This document shows positions 1-8,609 of a stretch of 43,782 nt of DNA, piece after piece. The notes below the pieces were generated by a model. That model had not been told where the DNA came from. It did no database searches and was given only the letters and a program-made list of their open reading frames with translations. This stretch comes from AM-1111 sp046302135 (GTDB lineage Bacteria > Bacteroidota > Bacteroidia > B-17B0 > Aurantibacillaceae): the NCBI GenBank assembly GCA_046302135.1, contig JBKCIQ010000106.1:1-43782 (forward strand), written 5' to 3'. The first letter of the stretch is position 1, and each line of letters starts with the position of its first letter. A program made the position numbers and the translations under genes.

Positions 1-2438
1 GAACTTGGGATACTTGGATTTTGAACATTAGACGTAAATCCACTAGGACCACTCCAAAGATAGGTTCCTCCTCCTGTAGCTGATAAACTAATCGTTTGAC
101 CCGGACAATATGCTCCCGTATTACTTGCTGTTGGAACCGGAGCAGGGTTCACTGTTACACTCGTTGTGGCCGTTGCAGTACATCCGTTCGTTGTAACTGT
201 AACTGTATAGATTCCTCCCATTGCAGTGGTTGCAGCGGGTCGGGTTGGATTTTGAGTATTAGCAGTAAATCCACCGGGTCCGTTCCAAAGATAGGTTCCT
301 CCTCCTGTTGCGGACAGGGAAATAGTCTGGCCCGGACAGTAAGGACCCGTATTAGATGCAGTTACAACAGGTGTAGGGTTGACCGTCACGCTGGTAGTTG
401 CAGTACATGTAACACCATTGTTTGTAACCGTAACTGTGTAAATACCGCTCATGGCTGTTGTTGCACTTGGCCTAGTTGGATTCTGAAGATTCGATGTAAA
501 TCCACCAGGTCCACTCCAACTGTATGTTCCTCCACCGGTAGCAGAAAGTGAAATTGTCTGACCCGGGCAATATGGCCCAGTATTGGAGGCCGTGGCAGTA
601 CAGCTGTTACAAGGTGGCGGAGAAGTAACTACAACTGAATATGTACATGTAGGATCAGCACTGTAAACAGCGGTTACCGTACAGTTACCCCCTGTGGCTG
701 AAACATTTGAAACAGTGTAATTTGATACGGCAGTAAATGGAGGATTATACGTTGTGGTCCCTCCACAACTTGAAGAAATTGTTAAAGTACCTGAAGTAGG
801 TGGAGCATAGGTGTTAAGTGTGCCTGTAATGTTGAAGGTGTTTGCCGGTGAAGTACAAGGTCCCGCTGTTGCCGTCATTCCTGTTATGTTACATACAATA
901 TTACAGTTGGTTGAACCTGTTCCCCCAGACTGAGAGAAAGTAACTGTTCCTGCCTGATTCGAAAAATTTGTAATCAACAACATATACCACTGGCCTGCGA
1001 CAGCATTTGGAATGGTAGCTGTTTCAACAGCTGCCGTTGAATAACTGCAGCTCACAGTATTCGTAGCAGAAAGCCCTGGGCACATTGCAGCTTGTGAGGT
1101 AAATGGCCCCCAAATTACGAAATCAACATCTATAGGTGTTCCTGTGTTACTTGTCTGACTTATGTTCATTGTAATACTTCCTGTGTTGGAAACATTTAAA
1201 TAATAGAAAGCAGGGTTTGGCGTTGACAAAAGACATCCATAAATTCCTCCACCCCCTAATGATGGAACCGCGGTAGTATTACAGTAGGTATAGGTTGTTC
1301 CTGTGCAGAACGGGTCTGCCAAATTACAACTTGCATTTGCCGTACCACCCGTACAACCTGATCCAGAACTACAAGAAGTACATGTAATTGTAGTTGTACA
1401 ACAATTTGTAGCGGTTCCGCAAGCTGCATTTGTGTTATAATGTATAAAAAATGTACCTGAACTTGTTGCAGTCCATGTTAAAGGGGCGTTACCGGCTGCT
1501 ACGATGGGGCCATTGTAAGTTCCGCTATGAATTGTAATATATCCACCACAAGAAGAGTTAAAAACATAAGTACTCCCCGCAATAATATTAGTAATAGTGC
1601 TATACTCATTCTGATAATTACAGGTACTAATTGTTACAGGAGTATTTGTTGTAGGCGCAACAGCACTTCCAAAAGAAGTAAGGTTAGTACATCCGGTTGA
1701 TGAAGTTCCACATGAAGTACAAGCTATAGTAGTTGTACAACAATTTGTTGCAGTTCCGCAAGCTGAATTTGTATTGTAATGTATATAAAAAGTACCTGAG
1801 GAAGTGGCGGTCCAACTTAATGGAGCATTTCCTGCAGCCACAATTGGCCCATTAAATGTACCACTGTGAACAGTAATATATCCTCCGCATGAACTAGTAA
1901 ATTGGTAGGTGTTTCCGGAAACAATATTAGTAACGGTACTATATTCCGACTGAAAATTGCAAGTACTTATTGTAACAGGCGTATTATTCGTTGGAGCTAC
2001 AGCGCTTCCAAAAGAGCTTGTGTTGGTACAACCTGTTCCACCTCCACCGCCAGACGTAGAAACTAGTGCAATTGTAGAAGTTCCACAATTACTTTGAGTA
2101 TTGCAGCTGTTGCAATTGGTATTGTATGATATGTAATAGGTGCCTGTTACAGTTGCTGTAAAAGTAAGGGGTGTTGTACCAAAAGCAACCACCGGCCCAT
2201 TCGCACTACCGCTATGCACCGTTATACACCCTCCCAAACTATAGGTGGCAGAATAGACATTGCCCGCTACAAACCCGGAAACAGTGCTATACTCAGATTG
2301 AAAATTACATGTGCTTATGGTTACTGTTCCAACAGTAGCGGGAGCAGTTGCTGTACCATAGGCGTTTGCATTAGCGCACTGAGAATAGGTTCTTGAAAAA
2401 ACAAAAGAAAGAAAAAAAACAAGTATAAATTTTTTCAT
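1..2438 (-). CDS. Large Cys-rich repeat surface protein, C-terminus beyond the window edge
   Basis: I read one uninterrupted minus-strand frame from an ATG at 2438 to the left edge (about 812 codons, no stop), so the gene is partial at its 3' end. The first ~20 residues (MKKFILVFFLSFVFSRTYSQ) form a signal peptide. Residues ~21-365 hold three repeats of 113-116 residues, each starting at a Cys (codons at 2378, 2030 and 1691) and sharing a VTISTCNFQSEYST-like core and a YIHYNTN-like end; the last two carry NCCTTTI. A Gly/Thr/Cys-rich beta domain follows (~366-610), then Ig/PKD-like repeats of exactly 77 residues starting at 590, 359 and 128, with core YCPGQTISLSATGGGTY. This architecture is typical of exported Bacteroidota adhesins, many of which end in a T9SS sorting domain, but the C-terminus is not visible. 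It starts 17 bases after the small secreted protein upstream, so the two are probably co-transcribed. The exact function is unknown. Confidence 0.85.
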   Translation of the reverse strand, partial: MKKFILVFFLSFVFSRTYSQCANANAYGTATAPATVGTVTISTCNFQSEYSTVSGFVAGNVYSATYSLGGCITVHSGSANGPVVAFGTTPLTFTATVTGTYYISYNTNCNSCNTQSNCGTSTIALVSTSGGGGGTGCTNTSSFGSAVAPTNNTPVTISTCNFQSEYSTVTNIVSGNTYQFTSSCGGYITVHSGTFNGPIVAAGNAPLSWTATSSGTFYIHYNTNSACGTATNCCTTTIACTSCGTSSTGCTNLTSFGSAVAPTTNTPVTISTCNYQNEYSTITNIIAGSTYVFNSSCGGYITIHSGTYNGPIVAAGNAPLTWTATSSGTFFIHYNTNAACGTATNCCTTTITCTSCSSGSGCTGGTANASCNLADPFCTGTTYTYCNTTAVPSLGGGGIYGCLLSTPNPAFYYLNVSNTGSITMNISQTSNTGTPIDVDFVIWGPFTSQAAMCPGLSATNTVSCSYSTAAVETATIPNAVAGQWYMLLITNFSNQAGTVTFSQSGGTGSTNCNIVCNITGMTATAGPCTSPANTFNITGTLNTYAPPTSGTLTISSSCGGTTTYNPPFTAVSNYTVSNVSATGGNCTVTAVYSADPTCTYSVVVTSPPPCNSCTATASNTGPYCPGQTISLSATGGGTYSWSGPGGFTSNLQNPTRPSATTAMSGIYTVTVTNNGVTCTATTSVTVNPTPVVTASNTGPYCPGQTISLSATGGGTYLWNGPGGFTANTQNPTRPAATTAMGGIYTVTVTTNGCTATATTSVTVNPAPVPTASNTGAYCPGQTISLSATGGGTYLWSGPSGFTSNVQNPSIPS
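128..590 (-). repeat. Tandem 231-bp (77-residue) Ig/PKD-like coding repeats
   Basis: Two complete units and the start of a third lie in the same frame of the large surface-protein gene. Equivalent Ala codons fall at 590, 359 and 128, a period of exactly 231 bases. Each unit contains YCPGQTISLSATGGGTY, a Trp-containing GPxGFTxN segment, the string QNP, and (in the complete units) IYTVTVT. The array continues past the left edge. Such repeats can expand or contract by recombination and can collapse in short-read assemblies. Confidence 0.85.
1350..2378 (-). repeat. Three ~114-residue Cys-containing coding repeats
   Basis: Three successive in-frame units begin at Cys codons at 2378, 2030 and 1691, giving spacings of 348 and 339 bases. 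The shared elements are GSAVAPT-like, VTISTCN, EYST, CGGYITVHSG and NGPIVAAG. Units two and three are more alike than unit one, which fits a recent duplication of the later pair. I do not recognise a named domain; by composition it is a compact extracellular beta domain with paired cysteines. Confidence 0.75.
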
Positions 2439-2455
2439 CTAATCAGCAGGAATAA

Positions 2456-2842
2456 TTATTTTTTTAAAACCAAGCAGTCCTTAATTTCAACAACAGTATA
2501 ACCCTCATCGGTTACAAACTTTTTCAAATCAGCGAAAGAGTAGCCAGAATCAATAATCATTACGAATTTCGCAATCTTATTATTATTACTTTGAATAATG
2601 TTATAAAACCCAAACTTATCGCTTAGTCTACCGGAAATTTTTTTCATAAAGTAAACAGCAGACGGGTCTTCGGTTTCACTATTTATTGTTAATGTTACCT
2701 CAGTTACAATACCATTAAGCCTAGGAAGGCCCGAGTTTAGATTAGTTGCGATTTTGACTTTTGCATCCTGAGTCATTGTTTGAGCGTGTGAATGACAAAG
2801 GAATAAAAATGAAAAGAAAAAAAATATATACCTTTTAGACAT
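2456..2842 (-). CDS. Small secreted protein of unknown function
   Basis: 128 residues from the ATG at 2842. A longer frame upstream to 2980 exists, but only the internal ATG places a signal peptide (MSKRYIFFFFSFLFLCHSHA) at the N-terminus, so I chose it. The mature part, from about QTMTQDAKVKIATN, has predicted alternating strands and helices and ends in DCLVLKK. I see no known catalytic motif. The stop lies 17 bases before the start of the large repeat surface protein, so the two are likely one transcript. A role in export or assembly of that protein is possible but not shown by the sequence. Confidence 0.7.
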   Translation of the reverse strand: MSKRYIFFFFSFLFLCHSHAQTMTQDAKVKIATNLNSGLPRLNGIVTEVTLTINSETEDPSAVYFMKKISGRLSDKFGFYNIIQSNNNKIAKFVMIIDSGYSFADLKKFVTDEGYTVVEIKDCLVLKK

Positions 2843-3142
2843 ATAAAATGAGTTAGTGGTTTTTTTACTAAATGTGTTATGTAAAAATAATTTATTTTTT
2901 GTGAAATTCAACTTTTGCAAAAAAATGTTTTCAAATTTTTCGCGCGATTTTACTGACTGATTATGATCAGTTTTTATCAATTTATTTTCTTTGATGTTTA
3001 CCTTGCTGTACTTTATTTTTACTGTAGCTACAATATAATCAAGTTAAATTATTTTATCAACTTAATTTCAGAGTGTTAACAAAAAAAAATTGATGAATAA
3101 TTTAATAGAGCTCAAGAAAATTGATTGAATTTTGATCAAAAA
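2843..3142. other. 300-bp AT-rich divergent intergenic region
   Basis: This lies between the divergently transcribed small secreted protein and the YifB gene. It is very AT-rich with T and A runs. The one structured element is an imperfect 16-base palindrome at 2956-2971 (ACTGATTATGATCAGT, 14 of 16 positions symmetric), which could be a regulator site. I find no convincing gene or exact TAnnTTTG promoter box here. Confidence 0.35.
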
Positions 3143-4687
3143 ATGTTTGTTAAAACTTACGGATTTGCAGTAAACGGAATAGAGGCCTACAAAATTACCA
3201 TTGAAGTTAATGTAGTAAATGGCGCATATTTTAACATTGTTGGGCTTCCTGACAACGCAGTAAAAGAAAGTCAGCAAAGAGTTTTTGCGGCCTTGAAAAA
3301 TATTGGTCTTGGCATCCCTGTTAAAGGAATTACAATAAATCTTGCGCCTGCAGATATAAAAAAGGAAGGGGCCTGCTATGACTTACCTATAGCAGTTGCT
3401 CTTTTGGCAGGAACGGGGCAATTACCCCATGAGAGAATTTCTGAATATCTGATTATGGGGGAGCTTTCTCTGGATGGAAAAATCAGGCCGGTAAGAGGCA
3501 TTTTGCCAATTGTGGAGAAATGTTTAGATGAAGGTTTGACTAAAGCAATTCTTCCTGAGAAAAATGCTGACGAGGCAAATATCATTAGAAAAGTAAAAGT
3601 CATTGGCATGCCTCATCTTAAGGATGCTATTGATTATTTTAATGCTAAAACCTCAGAAATTAAATATAAAACGAAAGTACAAAACGATGAGGGAGAGGAA
3701 TTTAATTTGGTGGGGGGTGAACTTCCTGACTTTAGTGATGTGAAGGGACAGGAAAACATTAAAAGAGCACTTGAAATTGCGGCGGCAGGAGGCCACAACG
3801 CAATTTTAATTGGTCCTCCCGGCTCAGGTAAAACAATGTTATCCAAACGACTTCCTTCAATTTTACCCCCAATGAATATTCAGGAAGCCTTGGAAACAAC
3901 TAAGATACACAGTGTATCAGGAAAATTATCACTTACTAAGGGGCTAATCCGAAAAAGACCATTTAGAAATCCGCACCATACAATTTCTGATATTGCACTG
4001 GTCGGTGGTGGATCCAATCCTAAGCCAGGGGAAATTTCACTCGCTCATAATGGAATTCTTTTCCTTGATGAATTACCGGAATTTAAAAGAAGTGCTTTAG
4101 AAGTAATGAGACAACCTATGGAGGAGCGAAAAGTCATTATTTCCAGATCTAAATTCAGCGTTGAATTTCCGGCAAATTTTATGCTGATTGCGAGTATGAA
4201 TCCATGCCCTTGCGGTTTTCTTAATCATCCGGAAAAAAACTGTGTTTGTGCACCGGGAAGTATCGCCAAATACCTAAATAAAATCTCCGGTCCGCTAATG
4301 GACAGGATAGATTTACACGTAGAAGTATGTCCTGTACCTATTTCAAGTCTATCCTCAAAACCTTCAGGAGAATCTTCATCTGATGTTTTGAAAAGAGTTC
4401 TATTAGCAAGAGAAATACAACAAAAAAGATTTTCAGGAAATAAATCACATGGCACTAATGCAAACATGAAACCTTCAGAATTGTCACTTTATTGTGCGCT
4501 TGACGAAACAGGAAAATCACTATTAGAAACAGCTATGAAAAAATTAAAATTATCAGCAAGAGCTTATGAGAGAATACTAAAAGTTTCAAGAACAATTGCG
4601 GATTTAGATAGCTCCGAAAAAATAATGTCAAATCATCTTGCAGAAGCCATTCAATACAGAAGCTTAGATAGGGAAAGCTGGAAATAA
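3143..4687 (+). CDS. YifB/ComM-family Mg-chelatase-like AAA+ ATPase
   Basis: 514 residues if started at the ATG at 3143 (MFVKTYGFAVNGIEA), which matches how family members begin; an in-frame TTG at 3125 would add six residues. The N-terminal ~180 residues are the Lon-protease-like fold domain of the family (FNIVGLPDNAVKES, INLAPADIKKEG). The AAA+ core follows, with Walker A GPPGSGKT at ~224-231, Walker B ILFLDELPE at ~302, and the family's Cys cluster NPCPCGFLNHPEKNCVC. The C-terminal Mg-chelatase lid contains LSARAYERILKVSRTIADL. ComM homologues are hexameric helicases that promote branch migration during natural transformation. The role here is inferred from the family, since no competence genes lie nearby. 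Confidence 0.92.
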   Translation: MFVKTYGFAVNGIEAYKITIEVNVVNGAYFNIVGLPDNAVKESQQRVFAALKNIGLGIPVKGITINLAPADIKKEGACYDLPIAVALLAGTGQLPHERISEYLIMGELSLDGKIRPVRGILPIVEKCLDEGLTKAILPEKNADEANIIRKVKVIGMPHLKDAIDYFNAKTSEIKYKTKVQNDEGEEFNLVGGELPDFSDVKGQENIKRALEIAAAGGHNAILIGPPGSGKTMLSKRLPSILPPMNIQEALETTKIHSVSGKLSLTKGLIRKRPFRNPHHTISDIALVGGGSNPKPGEISLAHNGILFLDELPEFKRSALEVMRQPMEERKVIISRSKFSVEFPANFMLIASMNPCPCGFLNHPEKNCVCAPGSIAKYLNKISGPLMDRIDLHVEVCPVPISSLSSKPSGESSSDVLKRVLLAREIQQKRFSGNKSHGTNANMKPSELSLYCALDETGKSLLETAMKKLKLSARAYERILKVSRTIADLDSSEKIMSNHLAEAIQYRSLDRESWK

Positions 4688-4724
4688 ATTCTTTTATTTT
4701 AACAATAAAAATAGTTTAAATAAT

Positions 4725-4732
4725 TATATTTG
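4725..4732 (+). promoter_or_regulatory. Candidate Bacteroidota -7 promoter element
   Basis: TATATTTG matches the Bacteroidota -7 consensus TAnnTTTG exactly and ends 21 bases before the ATG of the MbnP-like gene. No convincing -33 TTTG is present at the usual spacing, so this rests on the -7 box and its position. It would drive the three-gene MbnP/MbnH-like operon. Confidence 0.45.
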
Positions 4733-4753
4733 TTAGTAGCCAAAACATAAAGC

Positions 4754-5530
4754 ATGAAATCATTCATAAAAGTAGTTTTAATGGTCTTTTTCATTTCTAT
4801 TTTCATATCATGTAAAAAAGATGAAAAAAGCGATGGCAACCAATCATCAACCAATACCAGCGGCACACTAAGAGTTAAGTTTCATCCCTTTATTCTTTCC
4901 GACTCCCTTGTTTTCAATAAAAATTATTTAAATGCAAACGGCGACACCTTCAACGTTAATATGCTCAAATACTATGTAAGCAATATTACTGTTACAAAAT
5001 CTGATAACTCAAAACATAGTATTACAGGCTCTTACTACCTTGTTGATCATAACACTTTCATGGAAGATGAATTTGTAATAAATGGAATTCCTGAAGGAAA
5101 CTACAAAGAAATAACTTTTTTATTAGGTGTAGACTCATCTTCTAACGTAAGCGGTGCACAGGCTGGCGACTTGGACCCTGCAAAAGGAATGTTTTGGGAC
5201 TGGAATAGTGGATACATAATGAGCCGTCTTGAAGGCTATTCACCTGCCTCTACAGCTATTGGTAAAAAAATTATTTTTCATGTTGGTGGTTTTATCCGAC
5301 CAAATATTTCAATGAGGACCATAACAGTTTCGTTTAACGGTAATACTGCAAGTATTAATACAAGTAAGACTCCAACGCTTAACATAAAAACCGATGTTTC
5401 CGAATGGTTTAAGACACCCAACACAATAAATTTCTCGGTAATAAATACCGTGATGATGCCCGGCGCAAACTCAAATGATATTGCAGACAATTACACAGAC
5501 GCATTCACCTTTATGTCGATTCAAAATTGA
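4754..5530 (+). CDS. MbnP-family lipoprotein, probable copper-binding
   Basis: 258 residues. The N-terminus is a lipoprotein signal with Cys20 (FISCKKDE). The mature part matches the MbnP family: VKFHPF near residue 44, LKYYVSNITVT near 71-81, an LxGVDSS segment, and the diagnostic AKGMFWDWNSGYIMSRLEG at ~144-161. In characterised MbnP a specific Trp is oxidised to kynurenine by the partner di-haem enzyme MbnH, creating a copper site. Trp148 and Trp150 lie in the conserved segment, but I cannot say which Trp, if any, is modified. Its stop overlaps the TTG start of the next gene, which encodes exactly that partner type. Copper binding is inferred from the family. Confidence 0.85.
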   Translation: MKSFIKVVLMVFFISIFISCKKDEKSDGNQSSTNTSGTLRVKFHPFILSDSLVFNKNYLNANGDTFNVNMLKYYVSNITVTKSDNSKHSITGSYYLVDHNTFMEDEFVINGIPEGNYKEITFLLGVDSSSNVSGAQAGDLDPAKGMFWDWNSGYIMSRLEGYSPASTAIGKKIIFHVGGFIRPNISMRTITVSFNGNTASINTSKTPTLNIKTDVSEWFKTPNTINFSVINTVMMPGANSNDIADNYTDAFTFMSIQN

Positions 5531-6591
5531 AAAATTTTTTATTTAAAATACCCTTTCTTTTTGCGCTTTTTTTAGTGGGATTGATTTTTGTTGTACTCTC
5601 TTGTTCTGTTGACCCTGAAATAAAACCGTCAGAACCTCCGCTCTCCATCAAAGAAATTATCCCCGCAGGGTTTCCTCAGCCGGTTTACAACTTTCAAAAC
5701 AATGGGGTAACTACGGATAAATTTATTTTAGGAAGAGCGCTTTTTTATGACCCGATTCTTTCTGCTGATAACACCATTTCCTGTGGGAGTTGCCATCAGG
5801 CTTTCGCAGCGTTTGCAAACGCATCACACGATTTAAGCCACGGAATAAATGGTTTACTTGGAACCAGAAATTCACCCGCACTTCAAAACTTAAACTGGAA
5901 AAGTTCTTTCATGTGGGATGGAGGAATTAATCATTTGGAAATTCAACCCATTGCACCAATTCAAAATCCCATTGAAATGGGAGAGAACCTGAACAATGTT
6001 ATTGTTAAGCTTCAAAGCAAAAGTAAATACCTGGATTTATTCCGTAAGGCGTTCGGAAATGACTCCATTACAAGCCAAAGAATGCTAAAAGCCATGGCTG
6101 TTTTTATGGGAACTCTGTATTCCTACAACAGCAAATACGACAGGTACTACAGAGGCGAGAGTGGTATAAGTTTTACCAGCTCCGAGCTGAATGGCTACAA
6201 TATTTTTAAATCAAAATGTAATGGGTGTCATAAAGAGCCTCTACTAACTGATGAAAGTTTCAGGAACAATGGGCTTGCTGTAAACCCATTGATAAATGAT
6301 TCTGGCAGAATGATGATAACCGGAGACCCTAACGACAAATTTAAATTTAAAGTCCCTTCTCTTAGAAACGTTTCAGTTACTTCTCCATACATGCATGACG
6401 GCAGATTCAATTCTCTTTCAGAGGTTATTGATCATTATCGAAGTGGTGTTCAACAATCAAACACCTTGGATCCTTCTTTAAGCTCCGGAATACCACTAAC
6501 CAATCAGGAAAAAGCTGACGTTATTAATTTTTTATATACCCTTACAGATTACCAGTTTTTATACGATGAGAAATTCAAAGATCCTAATTAG
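5527..6591 (+). CDS. MauG/MbnH-like di-haem cytochrome c peroxidase lipoprotein
   Basis: 354 residues starting at a TTG whose last two bases belong to the upstream TGA stop; the next Met is deep inside the fold. The lipobox VLSC has Cys26. Two c-type haem motifs are visible, CGSCH at 86-90 and CNGCH at 231-235, with the family segments LGRALFYDP, FMWDGG and YMHDGRF. This is the bacterial di-haem peroxidase/MauG superfamily. Members either reduce peroxide or oxidise a protein partner; translational coupling to a MbnP-like gene favours partner oxidation, as in MbnH. It should sit in the periplasm or on a membrane by its lipid anchor and needs cytochrome c maturation. Substrate assignment is inference from gene pairing. 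Confidence 0.88.
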   Translation: MKNFLFKIPFLFALFLVGLIFVVLSCSVDPEIKPSEPPLSIKEIIPAGFPQPVYNFQNNGVTTDKFILGRALFYDPILSADNTISCGSCHQAFAAFANASHDLSHGINGLLGTRNSPALQNLNWKSSFMWDGGINHLEIQPIAPIQNPIEMGENLNNVIVKLQSKSKYLDLFRKAFGNDSITSQRMLKAMAVFMGTLYSYNSKYDRYYRGESGISFTSSELNGYNIFKSKCNGCHKEPLLTDESFRNNGLAVNPLINDSGRMMITGDPNDKFKFKVPSLRNVSVTSPYMHDGRFNSLSEVIDHYRSGVQQSNTLDPSLSSGIPLTNQEKADVINFLYTLTDYQFLYDEKFKDPN

Positions 6592-6964
6592 TCTTATTTT
6601 TTTCTTAATTACCTCCATTAGCTTTATCTTTTGGGGATGTAAGAAAAATCAGTTAGGTGGCAGTTCTGTGATAAGCGGGAAAGTTAATCATCACAGCAAA
6701 TCTATTGCGGGCGCATCTGTATTTATAAAGTTTAATGCGAAAGACTTTCCAGGAGAGGATACAACAATTTATGATGCAAAAGTTCAGTGCGATGAATATG
6801 GGAATTTTGTAATCGATGATTTTTACAAAGGTGAATATTACCTATTTTCGGTTGGAAAAGATAACGCAATTCCATATCCATACCTCGTTAAAGGTGGAAT
6901 AAGTTTTTCAATAAGAAAGAACGAGCAGTTAACACGGGACATTGCGGTTACGGAGGGAGATTGA
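6566..6964 (+). CDS. Small lipoprotein with carboxypeptidase-regulatory-like beta domain
   Basis: 132 residues. The ATG lies inside the last 26 bases of the di-haem protein gene, implying translational coupling. The signal ends at Cys25 (IFWGCKKNQ). The mature ~107 residues look like one carboxypeptidase-regulatory-like or transthyretin-like beta sandwich: VISGKVNHHSKSIAGASVFI, then YGNFVIDDFYKGEYYLFSVG. I see no haem or obvious metal motif. Being third in the MbnP/MbnH-like operon, it may be an accessory envelope lipoprotein of that system, but nothing in its sequence proves this. Confidence 0.75.
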   Translation: MRNSKILISLIFFLITSISFIFWGCKKNQLGGSSVISGKVNHHSKSIAGASVFIKFNAKDFPGEDTTIYDAKVQCDEYGNFVIDDFYKGEYYLFSVGKDNAIPYPYLVKGGISFSIRKNEQLTRDIAVTEGD

Positions 6965-7079
6965 TATTGATTTTTGTACATATAGTTTCATTCAAAAAAA
7001 TATTTAGGAAGAAAATAGGTGTTTTTACCTTGTAAATTCAAAGGGTAATAATTAATATCTTTATCTAATCTGAGTCACA

Positions 7080-8609
7080 ATGCCAAACTCTGTAGAAACA
7101 ATAAATTTCTCATTAGAAGAACAACTTAAAAAGCTTGAGCTCGTTGTTTCATCAGTTGCAAATGCGGTCATGATTTGTGATGAAAATGGCGACATTCAAT
7201 GGGTAAATAATGGATTCACCGATCTCACAGGGTTTTTACCTGAGGAAGTTATTGGCAAAGACCCATTTGATTGTTTGTATAGTTCATTATCCGACCAAGA
7301 AAAAAAACAAGAGCTTAATATAAAAGTCACAAGAGGAGAAATTGTACAAGAAATTATTTTAAACCATGATAAACAAGGCAATCCTTACTGGCTGGAGCTG
7401 ATTGTAAATCCTATTTTTAATGAAAACAAGATTTTAAAAAACTATATAGTAATTGGTGTAGATGTAAATGACAGAGTAAAAGGCTCGAGAGAAATTGAAG
7501 ATAAGGCAAATTTGCTTGAGTCCATTGCCTCTGCGATGCCAGTTGTAACCTATATCTGGAATATTGAAGACTATAAACTTGACTTTATCAGCAACCACAT
7601 TTTTGATTTAACTGGGTACACAAAAGAAGAATTTTTAAACGACTCTAAAGGCAATAAGTTTATCTCAATAGCATTTGAAAACGATGTTCAAAAACTGAGA
7701 GACTCTTATTTTAAAATAACAAATGACTCGAAAATCAATTCAACAACAAATTCGTTTCGAATCAAGCATCGTTCGGGAGATATAAAAAGAGTCACCTCAC
7801 GCGAAGTCGTTTATAAAAGAAATCTAAATGGTAAAGCAACGCATCTCATTTGCACCATGAACGATGTTACGGAACACTACAACGCTGAAAAATACAGAGA
7901 GGCCCTCATCCGCCTTCAGGAGTTGCAACAAAAAAGAACGCAAAAAATCCGCTCACTTACAATGTTGCGCGGACAAGAAGAAGAAAGAAAAAGACTTTCA
8001 CGCGAATTACACGACGGAATTGGACAAATGCTTACTGCAATCAGAATTAAAGTTAACAATCTAGAAAGTGAGACCGATAAAAGTCAAATAAACATTCATT
8101 TAAGCGAAATTAAAAATTTGGTTGCCCAAACGATAAAGGAAACCCGAAATATATCTAATGCGTTGCTACCAGTTGATTTGCACGACTACGGATTACTCGC
8201 ATCTCTTAAACAGCTCTTTGAAAACACGAAAAAGCACGCATCAATCAATATCAGCTTCAATACAAACTTTTCTGATATTCGATTTAATACTACAATTGAA
8301 GTAGAAGTTTATAGAATTGCACAGGAGGCGTTGAATAACTGTTTAAAATATTCCAAATCTAATACAATTGATGCGAATTTATTTTATAATGTCGAATCTG
8401 AAATTTTGAAACTTATTATAATTGACGAGGGCATTGGATTTGAATATGAGAATAACTTTCACTCACGTAAAAATAAAAATACGACTTTTGGGTTGAGAAA
8501 TATGCACGAAAGAGCTAGAATAATTAATGGGAAATTGAATATTATTTCACAATCCGGACAAGGATGTGTTGTTTCATTGGAAGTCCCTGTAAAACAGAAT
8601 GAATTATGA
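7080..8609 (+). CDS. Soluble two-PAS histidine kinase, NarX/HisKA_3 type
   Basis: 509 residues with no membrane segment, so it probably senses a cytoplasmic signal. PAS domain 1 covers ~18-130 (VMICDENGDIQWVNNGF) and PAS domain 2 ~145-265 (FDLTGYTKEEF). A short coiled coil leads to the HisKA_3 dimerisation helix with phospho-acceptor His311 in LSRELHDGIGQ. The HATPase_c domain shows the N-box EALNN at ~416-420, DEGIGF at 449-454 and FGLRNMHERA at ~470. No Cys cluster of the oxygen-sensing NreB type is seen. Its stop overlaps the response-regulator start by four bases (ATGA), so the two form one unit. The ligand is unknown; PAS domains can bind haem, flavin or small molecules, but no specific residue settles this. 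Confidence 0.9.
   Translation: MPNSVETINFSLEEQLKKLELVVSSVANAVMICDENGDIQWVNNGFTDLTGFLPEEVIGKDPFDCLYSSLSDQEKKQELNIKVTRGEIVQEIILNHDKQGNPYWLELIVNPIFNENKILKNYIVIGVDVNDRVKGSREIEDKANLLESIASAMPVVTYIWNIEDYKLDFISNHIFDLTGYTKEEFLNDSKGNKFISIAFENDVQKLRDSYFKITNDSKINSTTNSFRIKHRSGDIKRVTSREVVYKRNLNGKATHLICTMNDVTEHYNAEKYREALIRLQELQQKRTQKIRSLTMLRGQEEERKRLSRELHDGIGQMLTAIRIKVNNLESETDKSQINIHLSEIKNLVAQTIKETRNISNALLPVDLHDYGLLASLKQLFENTKKHASINISFNTNFSDIRFNTTIEVEVYRIAQEALNNCLKYSKSNTIDANLFYNVESEILKLIIIDEGIGFEYENNFHSRKNKNTTFGLRNMHERARIINGKLNIISQSGQGCVVSLEVPVKQNEL

Noticed and set aside
96..551. A 151-codon Cys/Ser-rich plus-strand reading frame
   Set aside because: It is antisense to the Ig-like repeats of the large minus-strand surface protein; its composition is a mirror of the repeat codons and it has no family resemblance.
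2214..2396. A 60-codon plus-strand frame
   Set aside because: Antisense to the N-terminal part of the surface protein; no signal or motif.
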